DNA of 64,000 bases from Pseudomonas sp. ICMP22404 (lineage in GTDB: Bacteria; Pseudomonadota; Gammaproteobacteria; Pseudomonadales; Pseudomonadaceae). The stretch lies in NCBI RefSeq assembly GCF_006227205.1, contig NZ_VCNG01000008.1, positions 62,001 through 126,000 of the forward strand, in the 5' to 3' direction. The position numbers and the translations under genes are program-made. This document shows positions 57,653 through 64,000 of the stretch, piece by piece (positions within the stretch are counted from its first letter, which is position 1; each line of letters begins with the position of its first letter). The notes below the pieces were generated by a model. The model was not told the DNA's origin, made no database searches, and saw only the letters and a list, made by a program, of their open reading frames with translations.

Positions 57653-60565
57653 ATGCCGCTCGCTACGTTGGTTCACCGTGCCAGTTTGCCAAGCCCACAG
57701 ATCAGCGCCGAGCAGGCGTTGGTGCTGCTGCGCTTGAACTACGGACTCAGCGGCGACCTGCGACCCCTCGGCAGCCAGCAGGACCTCAACTACCGCGTCG
57801 ACAGCGAGCGCGGGCGATTTGTGTTGAAAATTTGCCATGGCGACTACGCCGTCCAGGAGCTCCAGGCCCAACATGCGGCTCTCAGGCAATTGGCCAATCA
57901 CGGCACGGTAAAAGTGCCACGGGTGATTGTGGCCAATAACGGCCAGGATCTGTTAACGCTCGACGTCGACGGACAGGCGGTCCATGTCCGGCTGCTGGAG
58001 TACATCGACGGGCAGCCCCTGACCCAACTCAAGCATCTGGGGCAGGAGCTGGTGAGCGGCCTGGGGCGCTTGTGTGCGGAAATCGATCTGGCCTTGGCCA
58101 CGTTCGATCATCCGGGCCTGGAGCGCACCCTGCAATGGGACGCCCGCCATGCCAATGCGCTGATCGGCCATCTGCTGCCGGTCATCCAGGACGATCAACG
58201 GCGTGGTCTGATCGCCGAGGTTGCGCAACAGGCCGAACGACGCCTGCATCCGCTCAAGGCCCACCTGCCGGTGCAAGCGATCCACATGGACCTGACCGAT
58301 GACAATGTCGTCTGGCAGCGCGATGCCCAGCGCCAGTGGCAATTGCAAGGCGTCATCGATTTCGGCGACCTGATCCGCACCTGGCGCATCACCGAGTTGG
58401 CGGTGACGTGTGCGGCGTTGCTTCACCACGCCAATGGCGATCCGTTCTTCATCCTGCCAGCGATCCAGGCTTATCACGGGACGAACCCGTTGCAGCGTGA
58501 AGAGCTGCTGGCGCTCTGGCCGCTGATTGTGGCGCGTGCCGCCGTGCTGGTGCTCAGTGGCGAACAACAGGTTTCCATCGATCCGGACAACGCGTACAGC
58601 CGTGCCAACCTGGAGCATGAATGGGAAATATTCCGGGTTGCCCACTCGGTGCCGTTCGAACTGATGGAAGCGGCAATCCTGAGCGCCGTTGGCCAGAATC
58701 TGCCACCGATTGTCAGTGAAGGCTTTGTACCGCTGTTGCCGACCCTGGTGGGCCGTGAGTTCGCGCTGATCGACCTGGGCGTGCTGAGCCCGCATTTCGA
58801 GGCCGGTAACTGGGAGCAGCCGGGTATCGATCAGCGTCTGTTGAGCGAAGCTGCCACCGTTCACGGATTGGCCGCCAGCCGTTACGGCCAGTATCGGTTG
58901 TCGCGCACCCGGCCGGACAGCGCGGTGGAGCCTGATACCTGCGCGCTGCATGTGGAACTGCATGTACCTCGCGACACGCCGCTCGAGTCGCCGTTCGCCG
59001 GGGTGTTGCACAAGACGGCTGATGGCATGCTGCAACTGGACAGTTCTCAGTTGAGCATACGGCTTTGGGGTGTGGCATCGCCGCTGCATTCCGGGGCCGC
59101 ACTGGTCAAGGGACAGGTCTTGGGCGAAGTGGTTGGTCCGTTGCGGGTGCAGTTATGCCGAGGCGCGCACTTGAACCCGCCGCTGTTCTGCACGCCGTCC
59201 GCAGCCCCGGCCTGGCAGGCGTTGTGCCCTTCACCGGCGGTATTGCTCGGGCTGGCTTGCGACGCAGAGGAGGAAGTCGACGCCAAGGCGTTGTTGGCCC
59301 GTCGCGATGCCAGCTTCGCCCGTACCCAGAAACACTACTACGTCGACCCGCCGCGCATCGAGCGTGGCTGGCGCAACCACCTGATCGACATGCAAGGGCG
59401 CTCCTACCTCGACATGCTCAATAACGTCGCGGTATTGGGGCACGGCCACCCACGCATGGCGGCCGTGGCTGCCCGGCAGTGGTCGCTGCTCAATACCAAC
59501 TCCCGTTTTCACTACGCGGCGATTGCCGAGTTTTCCGAACGGTTATTGTCACTGGCGCCGTCAAACATGGATCGGGTGTTCCTGGTCAACAGCGGCACCG
59601 AGGCCAACGACCTGGCGATCCGCCTGGCCTGGGCCTACAGCGGCGGGCGGGACATGCTCAGTGTGCTAGAGGCCTACCATGGCTGGTCGGTGGCGGCGGA
59701 CGCGGTCTCGACGTCCATCGCCGACAACCCCAAGGCCCTGAGCAGCCGTCCGGACTGGGTGCACCCGGTGACCGCTCCCAACACTTATCGCGGTGAATTC
59801 CGTGGTCCCGACAGTGCGCCGGACTACGTGCGCAGTGTCGAACACAACCTGGCAAAAATTGCCGAGCAAAAACGCCAACTCGCCGGTTTCATCTGCGAGC
59901 CGGTGTACGGCAACGCTGGCGGTATTGCGTTGCCACCTGGCTATTTGAAGCAGGTCTATGGGCTGGTGCGCGAACGGGGCGGCGTGTGCATCGCTGACGA
60001 GGTGCAGGTCGGCTACGGGCGCATGGGCGAGTTTTTCTGGGGCTTCGAAGAGCAAGGCGTGGTGCCGGATATCATTACCATGGCTAAGGGCATGGGGAAT
60101 GGGCAGCCGCTGGGGGCTGTCATCACCCGCCGGGAAATCGCCGAGGCGTTGGAAGCCGAAGGTTATTTCTTCTCGTCGTCCGGTGGCAGCCCGGTCAGCT
60201 GTCAGATCGGCATTGCCGTGCTGGATGTCATGAAGGAAGAAGGGCTGTGGGAAAATGCCCGAGTGGTGGGCGGTCACTTCAAGGCACGGCTGCAAGCCCT
60301 GATGGACCGATACCCATTGGTCGGCGCGGTGCATGGGTCCGGGTTCTATCTGGGCCTGGAACTGATCCGCAACCGCGAAACCCTGGAGCCTGCGACCGAA
60401 GAGACCGCGACGCTGTGCAATCGCCTTCGGGAGCTGGGTATCTTCATGCAACCCACCGGTGATTACCTGAACATCCTCAAGATCAAGCCACCGATGGTCA
60501 CGACCCGTCAGAGTGTGGATTTCTTCGTCGATATGTTGGAGAAGGTCCTGGACGAAGGACTCTGA
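57653..60565 (+). CDS. Fusion protein: APH-like kinase, central domain and class III aminotransferase
   Basis: The 970-aa protein starts at 57653 with AGGGGT upstream. Residues about 20-330 form an APH/choline-kinase-like fold: SQQDLNYRV and RFVLKICHG near the N-lobe, catalytic HMDLTDDN (His211, Asp213) and IDFGD (235-239). Residues about 400-540 hold a domain with VELHVPRDTPLESPFAGVLH and LHSGAALVKGQVLGEVVGPLRVQ, like a peptidase M23/biotinyl-type beta sandwich. From about 560 on is a complete PLP class III aminotransferase (NSGTEANDLAIRLAWAYSG, CIADEVQVGYGRMG, Lys812 in TMAKGMGNG). Related animal proteins AGPHD1 and AGXT2L2/ETNPPL act on hydroxylysine or phosphoethanolamine via kinase plus phospho-lyase. 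A similar sequential reaction is inferred. It precedes aguB-aguA, so an amine-derived substrate is likely. Confidence 0.88.
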   Translation: MPLATLVHRASLPSPQISAEQALVLLRLNYGLSGDLRPLGSQQDLNYRVDSERGRFVLKICHGDYAVQELQAQHAALRQLANHGTVKVPRVIVANNGQDLLTLDVDGQAVHVRLLEYIDGQPLTQLKHLGQELVSGLGRLCAEIDLALATFDHPGLERTLQWDARHANALIGHLLPVIQDDQRRGLIAEVAQQAERRLHPLKAHLPVQAIHMDLTDDNVVWQRDAQRQWQLQGVIDFGDLIRTWRITELAVTCAALLHHANGDPFFILPAIQAYHGTNPLQREELLALWPLIVARAAVLVLSGEQQVSIDPDNAYSRANLEHEWEIFRVAHSVPFELMEAAILSAVGQNLPPIVSEGFVPLLPTLVGREFALIDLGVLSPHFEAGNWEQPGIDQRLLSEAATVHGLAASRYGQYRLSRTRPDSAVEPDTCALHVELHVPRDTPLESPFAGVLHKTADGMLQLDSSQLSIRLWGVASPLHSGAALVKGQVLGEVVGPLRVQLCRGAHLNPPLFCTPSAAPAWQALCPSPAVLLGLACDAEEEVDAKALLARRDASFARTQKHYYVDPPRIERGWRNHLIDMQGRSYLDMLNNVAVLGHGHPRMAAVAARQWSLLNTNSRFHYAAIAEFSERLLSLAPSNMDRVFLVNSGTEANDLAIRLAWAYSGGRDMLSVLEAYHGWSVAADAVSTSIADNPKALSSRPDWVHPVTAPNTYRGEFRGPDSAPDYVRSVEHNLAKIAEQKRQLAGFICEPVYGNAGGIALPPGYLKQVYGLVRERGGVCIADEVQVGYGRMGEFFWGFEEQGVVPDIITMAKGMGNGQPLGAVITRREIAEALEAEGYFFSSSGGSPVSCQIGIAVLDVMKEEGLWENARVVGGHFKARLQALMDRYPLVGAVHGSGFYLGLELIRNRETLEPATEETATLCNRLRELGIFMQPTGDYLNILKIKPPMVTTRQSVDFFVDMLEKVLDEGL

Positions 60566-60585
60566 ACCGAGGCTGATGCTCCAAA

Positions 60586-60644
60586 GCAGGAGCCTGCTCG
60601 CGATGCCGGATGGAAAGTCGCATCGCAAGCAGGCTAGTTCCTCC
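60586..60644. repeat. Degenerate REP pair
   Basis: GCAGGAGCCTGCTCGCGATG and an inverted CATCGCAAGCAGGCTAGTTC CTCC keep the core of the GTGGGAGCGAGCCTGCTCGC repeat with several changes. Confidence 0.65.
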
Positions 60645-60665
60645 AGACTGATCGCGAGTATTTTC

Positions 60666-60746
60666 CGATTTTTATCGGCGATAATCGCGATTTTTTTTCG
60701 TCTATATGTTTTTCAAGCTTTTAAGTTCGATTTTTATCGGCTATAA
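60666..60746. promoter_or_regulatory. Three CGATTTTTATCGGCxATAA-type repeats upstream of aguB
   Basis: Copy 1 (60666-60684) CGATTTTTATCGGCGATAA and copy 3 (60728-60746) CGATTTTTATCGGCTATAA differ at one base. A diverged copy 2 (60688-60706) is CGATTTTTTTTCGTCTATA. Spacings are 22 and 40 bp. TATCGGCGATA is itself a short palindrome. They look like binding sites for a regulator of the aguBA genes or curved AT-rich DNA. Confidence 0.6.
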
Positions 60747-60828
60747 AGTCTTCGTGCCGAAGCCATGGTCGCTTCTTGCTCGCCGTTATCCTCTTTGTCA
60801 TCCGCTGCACATCGCCCGGAGATGATTC

Positions 60829-61707
60829 ATGAGCCGTATCGTTACCGTTGCCGCCACTCAGATGGCCTGTTCCTGGGACCTTGAAGCCAACATCGAGACC
60901 GCTGAAAATCGGGTTCGCGAGGCCGCAGCCAAAGGCGCCCAGATCATCCTGATCCAGGAATTGTTCGAGACTCCGTACTTCTGCCAGAAGACGAACCCGG
61001 ATTACCTGCTGCTGGCGACCTCGGTTGAAGAGAACGTAGCCATCAAGCATTTCCAGAAGCTGGCGAAAGAGCTGCAGGTTGTGCTGCCGATCAGCTTCTT
61101 CGAACTGGCCGGACGTGCGCGTTTCAATAGCATTGCAATCATCGACGCCGATGGGCGGAACCTGGGTGTGTACCGCAAGAGTCACATTCCGGACGGTCCC
61201 GGCTACCATGAGAAGTATTACTTCAACCCGGGGGATACCGGCTTCAAGGTCTGGAATACCCGTTATGCGAAAATAGGCGTGGGCATTTGCTGGGACCAAT
61301 GGTTTCCCGAATGTGCCCGCAGCATGGCGCTGCTGGGTGCGGAAATACTGTTCTATCCGACGGCCATCGGCAGCGAGCCGCACGACAAGACCATTTCGTC
61401 CCGTGATCACTGGCAGCGTGTGCAACAAGGCCATGCCGGCGCCAACCTGATGCCGCTGGTGGCCAGCAACCGCATCGGCAATGAAGAACAGGACGGTTAC
61501 GACATCACCTTCTACGGCTCGTCGTTCATTGCCAATCAGTTCGGCGAAAAAGTCCAGGAACTGAACGAAACCGAAGAAGGTGTATTGGTGCACAGCTTCG
61601 ATCTCGACGAGTTGGAGCGTATTCGCAGTGCCTGGGGCACTTTCCGGGATCGTCGTCCGAACCTGTACGGACCGATCAAAACCCTCGATGGCTCACTGGA
61701 GTCCTGA
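60829..61707 (+). CDS. aguB: N-carbamoylputrescine amidase
   Basis: The 292-aa nitrilase-family enzyme turns N-carbamoylputrescine into putrescine, CO2 and ammonia. The catalytic triad is visible: Glu44 in LIQELFETPYFCQ, Lys117 in YRKSHIPDGPGYHEKYYFNPG and Cys154 in VGICWDQWFPE. RDHWQRVQQGHAGANLMPLVASNRIG is an AguB block. The start has GGAGATG upstream. It is followed 3 nt later by aguA. Confidence 0.96.
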   Translation: MSRIVTVAATQMACSWDLEANIETAENRVREAAAKGAQIILIQELFETPYFCQKTNPDYLLLATSVEENVAIKHFQKLAKELQVVLPISFFELAGRARFNSIAIIDADGRNLGVYRKSHIPDGPGYHEKYYFNPGDTGFKVWNTRYAKIGVGICWDQWFPECARSMALLGAEILFYPTAIGSEPHDKTISSRDHWQRVQQGHAGANLMPLVASNRIGNEEQDGYDITFYGSSFIANQFGEKVQELNETEEGVLVHSFDLDELERIRSAWGTFRDRRPNLYGPIKTLDGSLES

Positions 61708-61710
61708 TTC

Positions 61711-62817
61711 ATGACAACGTTGCACAGCACTCCCCGCGCGGATGGTTTCTACATGCCTGCCGAGTGGGCAACCCAGACCCAGGCCTGGATGATCTGGCCG
61801 GAGCGCCCGGACAACTGGCGCCTGGGCGGCAAGCCCGCGCAGGCTGCCCACGTAGCGGTCGCCAAGGCCATTGCCCGTTTCGAACCGGTGACCGTGGCGG
61901 TGTCTGCGGCTCAATACGAAAACGCCCGGGCGCGCCTCGATGTACCGAATATCCGCCTGGTGGAAATGTCCAGCGACGACGCCTGGGTCCGGGATACCGG
62001 CCCGACGTTCGTCATCAATGACAACGGCGAAGTACGCGGTGTCGACTGGGATTTCAACGCCTGGGGCGGTTTTGACGGCGGCCTGTATTCACCGTGGAAT
62101 CGGGATTCGCAAGTCGCCAGCAAGATCCTTGAAATCGAGCGCAGCCCGCGTTACCGCACTGAAGGTTTCGTGCTCGAGGGTGGTTCCATCCACGTCGATG
62201 GCGAAGGCACCGTGATCACTACCGAGGAATGCCTGCTCAATCGCAACCGTAACCCGCACTTGAGTCGCGAAGAAATCGAGGCCGTGCTCAGCGCCCAATT
62301 GGCGGTGGACAAAGTCATCTGGTTGCCGGATGGCCTGTTCAATGACGAAACCGACGGCCATGTGGACAACTTCTGCTGCTACGTGCGTCCTGGCGAAGTG
62401 TTGCTCGCCTGGACCGACGATCCACAGGATCCGAATTACGCACGCTGTCACGCCGCGATGGATGTGTTGCAAAACAGCACCGACGCCCAGGGCCGCTCTT
62501 TCATGGTGCACAAAATGCCGATTCCGGGGCCGTTGTATGCCACCGAAGCAGAATGCGCCGGTGTGGATGCGGTGGAAGGTTCCCAGGAGCGCAATCCGAG
62601 CGTGCGACTGGCCGGATCCTACGTCAACTTCCTGATCGTCAATGGCGGCATCATCGCGCCAAGCTTCGACGATCCGCTGGATGCTACAGCCAGGGAGATT
62701 CTGCAGAACCTGTTTCCACAGCACGAAGTGGTTATGGTTCCGGGTCGTGAACTGTTACTGGGGGGTGGGAATATCCATTGCCTTACTCAACAGCAACCGG
62801 CGCCGTACACAAAATGA
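61711..62817 (+). CDS. aguA: Agmatine deiminase
   Basis: The 368-aa enzyme hydrolyses agmatine to N-carbamoylputrescine and ammonia. It belongs to the PPI/ADI-like guanidine-modifying family. It starts MTTLHSTPRADGFYMPAEWATQTQAWMIWP and shows SSDDAWVRDTGPTFVIND, GGFDGGLYSPWNRDSQVASKILEIE and FVLEGGSIHVDGEGT. HVDNFCCY and the catalytic Cys357 in LGGGNIHCLTQQQPA complete the pattern. It is the second gene of aguBA. Together with AguB it converts agmatine, an arginine product, into putrescine. Confidence 0.97.
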   Translation: MTTLHSTPRADGFYMPAEWATQTQAWMIWPERPDNWRLGGKPAQAAHVAVAKAIARFEPVTVAVSAAQYENARARLDVPNIRLVEMSSDDAWVRDTGPTFVINDNGEVRGVDWDFNAWGGFDGGLYSPWNRDSQVASKILEIERSPRYRTEGFVLEGGSIHVDGEGTVITTEECLLNRNRNPHLSREEIEAVLSAQLAVDKVIWLPDGLFNDETDGHVDNFCCYVRPGEVLLAWTDDPQDPNYARCHAAMDVLQNSTDAQGRSFMVHKMPIPGPLYATEAECAGVDAVEGSQERNPSVRLAGSYVNFLIVNGGIIAPSFDDPLDATAREILQNLFPQHEVVMVPGRELLLGGGNIHCLTQQQPAPYTK

Positions 62818-62887
62818 GTGGCGATGTAACAGCAAGGTGACGTTGGTTACAGCGGCCTTGCATGACGGTTTTTGGATCCAACCAAGC

Positions 62888-62921
62888 AAGCCCGCAGCCC
62901 GATTGGGGTGCGGGCTTTTTT
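62888..62921 (+). terminator. Rho-independent terminator of aguBA
   Basis: AAGCCCGCA and TGCGGGCTT form a stem that is followed by six T residues; an inner CCC/GGG pair tightens the loop. Confidence 0.9.
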
Positions 62922-63060
62922 GCGTCTGTTTATTAGCGGTGCCGGATACATTGGCATAGCTCTTGTATCTGCATCCCGGCAGTCCGGAGTGCGGAGCTGC
63001 GTTGTTTTGTAATAAACCTTGGATAAATTGGCCGCTCATCAACCAGGAGAGGGCGCTGGA

Positions 63061-63261
63061 ATGAATATGATAAGCGAGCGCACATGCCATCCCTTGGCCG
63101 TTAATGGTGAGTCGCTTCAAGCCTTGGCGCAGTGGTTGAAATCCAATGGAACGCGTCAGATCAGAGAACCTGATCCGCGTCGGCTGATCATGGAGCGCTA
63201 CCCCGCTGGGTTGTTCAGCGAGGCGGAGTTGGAAGCGTTGTGGGATGTCATGCAAGGATAA
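63061..63261 (+). CDS. Small uncharacterised protein
   Basis: The 66-aa protein begins MNMISERTCHPLAVNGESLQ at 63061; GGAGAGGG lies 12-18 nt upstream, so an ATG two codons later (63067) could be the true start. It has no membrane segment. The middle (ALAQWLKSNGTRQIREPDPRRLIMERYPAGLFSEAELEALWDVMQG) looks like two helices with a basic loop, a short soluble protein with a possible nucleic-acid or partner-binding role. A terminator directly follows, so it is a single gene. I do not recognise the family. Confidence 0.7.
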   Translation: MNMISERTCHPLAVNGESLQALAQWLKSNGTRQIREPDPRRLIMERYPAGLFSEAELEALWDVMQG

Positions 63262-63280
63262 GAATTCGACGGATTGATAG

Positions 63281-63312
63281 AAAGCGCTGGCCGGGATGGC
63301 AGCGCTTTTTTT
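63281..63312 (+). terminator. Rho-independent terminator
   Basis: AAAGCGCTG and CAGCGCTTT form a 9-bp stem with a 10-nt loop, and the T-run continues to 63312. Confidence 0.9.
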
Positions 63313-63343
63313 ATGTGCACGAACCAGAGACTGAAACAGCCCC

Positions 63344-63432
63344 TGTGGGAGCGAGCCTGCTCGCGATGGCGGTGTACCGGCTGGCATCGGGGTAACTGAT
63401 CCATCGCTATCGCGAGCAGGCTCACTCCCACA
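63344..63432. repeat. REPIN, GTGGGAGCGAGCCTGCTCGCGAT family
   Basis: TGTGGGAGCGAGCCTGCTCG CGATGG and its inverted partner ATCGCGAGCAGGCTCACTCC CACA enclose about 40 nt. Confidence 0.88.
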
Positions 63433-63548
63433 GGGGACACGGGATTTGACCGATTCACGAAACAGACTGAAAGCCATTTCGACATTTTTCCGCGAGGTCC
63501 TCGAGGGTACGCTGCCGTTATTCAGTCCTGACGGCGAGCGGAGTTTCC

Positions 63549-64000
63549 ATGACCACCCTTCATTACATCTACGACCCGCTCTGCGGCTGGTGCTACGGCG
63601 CCAAGCCGCTGGTGCAGGCCGCCCGTGCGGTGCTGCCGGTGATCGCCCATGGCGGCGGCATGATGACCGGTGCCAATCGTCAACCTGTCTCTCCTCAATT
63701 GCGCAATTACGTGATGCCCCATGACCGGCGGATCGCCGAATACACCGGCCAGCCGTTTGGTGAGGCCTATTTCGAGGGATTGCTGCGGGACGAACGTGCG
63801 GTGTTCGACTCGGCGCCACCCATCGCAGCGATTCTCGCTGCCGAGCAACTGGGTGGACGGGGGTTGGACCTGTTGGAGCGCTTGCAAACCGCACATTACG
63901 TTGAAGGCCGCAGAATTGCCGATGAAACGGTGCTGCTGGAACTGGCCCAGGCTATCGGACTTGAATCCAAGGCATTCCAGTCGGTTTTCACCGTGGTTGA
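63549..64000 (+). CDS. DsbA-family thioredoxin-fold protein, 5' part only
   Basis: The gene runs off the right edge after 150 codons. CGGAG lies upstream of the ATG at 63549. The start MTTLHYIYDPLCGWCYGAKP has a CGWC redox motif (Cys12, Cys15) but no signal peptide, so it is a cytoplasmic DsbA/FrnE-like protein and not a periplasmic DsbA. The helical insertion follows (ILAAEQLGGRGLDLLERLQTAHYVEGRRIADETVLLELAQAIGL). FrnE-like oxidoreductases or 2-hydroxychromene-2-carboxylate isomerase relatives share the plan. Confidence 0.85.
   Translation, partial: MTTLHYIYDPLCGWCYGAKPLVQAARAVLPVIAHGGGMMTGANRQPVSPQLRNYVMPHDRRIAEYTGQPFGEAYFEGLLRDERAVFDSAPPIAAILAAEQLGGRGLDLLERLQTAHYVEGRRIADETVLLELAQAIGLESKAFQSVFTVV

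Noticed and set aside
1..64000. CRISPR arrays, tRNA or rRNA genes, prophage or conjugative genes
   Set aside because: Repeats present are REP palindromes and one 47-bp tandem array without spacers; no cas, tRNA cloverleaf, integrase or phage structural gene was seen.

Overview
The window is a gene-dense, GC-rich piece of a Pseudomonas chromosome, most likely from the P. fluorescens species complex. Three things point there: the house-keeping order ompR-envZ-rimK-rimB-hslR-hslO-pckA, gene content such as dctB/dctD, aguB/aguA, tauABCD and a gshA with a TTG start, and many REP/REPIN-type palindromes of two families (GTGGGAGCGAGCCTGCTCGC and GTGGCGAGGGGATTTATCCCC types). No rRNA, tRNA, CRISPR array, prophage or intact insertion sequence was seen. 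One MITE-like 158-bp element lies between dctB and rfbD. About 62 protein genes are supported, with one partial gene at each edge.

Layout. 1-3.2 kb: a partial fumarylacetoacetate-hydrolase-family gene, then a D-2-hydroxyglutarate dehydrogenase-like gene divergent from serA. 3.3-5.2 kb: a DUF4399 protein, an unusually short periplasmic solute-binding protein and a methyltransferase. 5.3-11.8 kb: an organosulfur operon on the minus strand, read as a 22-codon leader ORF, two SfnB-type flavoproteins, an LLM-class monooxygenase and metQ-metN-metI. 12-13.3 kb: an orphan two-module Ig-like protein and a low-GC spacer. 13.3-16.9 kb: cystine/D-cysteine use (dcyD, tcyJ, tcyL, tcyN). 17.4-22.4 kb: the choline transporter betT with a BetI-like operator, an SDR/LysR divergent pair and an aldo-keto reductase. 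22.5-27.7 kb: tauABCD, then gshA.

28-38.3 kb is a conserved core: PaaI thioesterase, tex, ompR-envZ, rimB-rimK, hslR, hslO and pckA. 38.5-42.8 kb is a more variable stretch: a small DUF3077/6124-like protein, a subtilisin-like lipoprotein followed by a small, apparently truncated lipoprotein, a 3-hydroxyacyl-CoA dehydrogenase with a thioesterase, and a glycine-zipper protein. 43-47.8 kb: a YdeP-type molybdopterin oxidoreductase with fdhD, a LysR regulator and a LysM/BON protein. 47.9-53.8 kb: yrfG, nudE-cysQ, a YiiD-like thioesterase and the C4-dicarboxylate two-component system dctB-dctD. 54-57.4 kb: dTDP-L-rhamnose synthesis (rfbBACD order). 57.6-62.8 kb: a 970-aa kinase/aminotransferase fusion followed by aguB-aguA for agmatine catabolism. 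The right edge holds a small unknown gene and the start of a DsbA-family thioredoxin-fold gene.

How it fits together. The main theme is sulfur: uptake and oxidation of organosulfur compounds (metQNI with SfnB/LLM enzymes, tauABCD), cystine and D-cysteine use, glutathione synthesis (gshA) and PAP/PAPS turnover (cysQ). A second theme is C/N nutrition: choline uptake, agmatine to putrescine, dicarboxylate sensing and gluconeogenesis through PckA. The points most worth a second look are the leader ORF before the SfnB operon, the tripartite kinase-aminotransferase, the three AT-rich repeats upstream of aguB, the protease/small-lipoprotein pair with a probable frameshift, and the MITE abutting rfbD.
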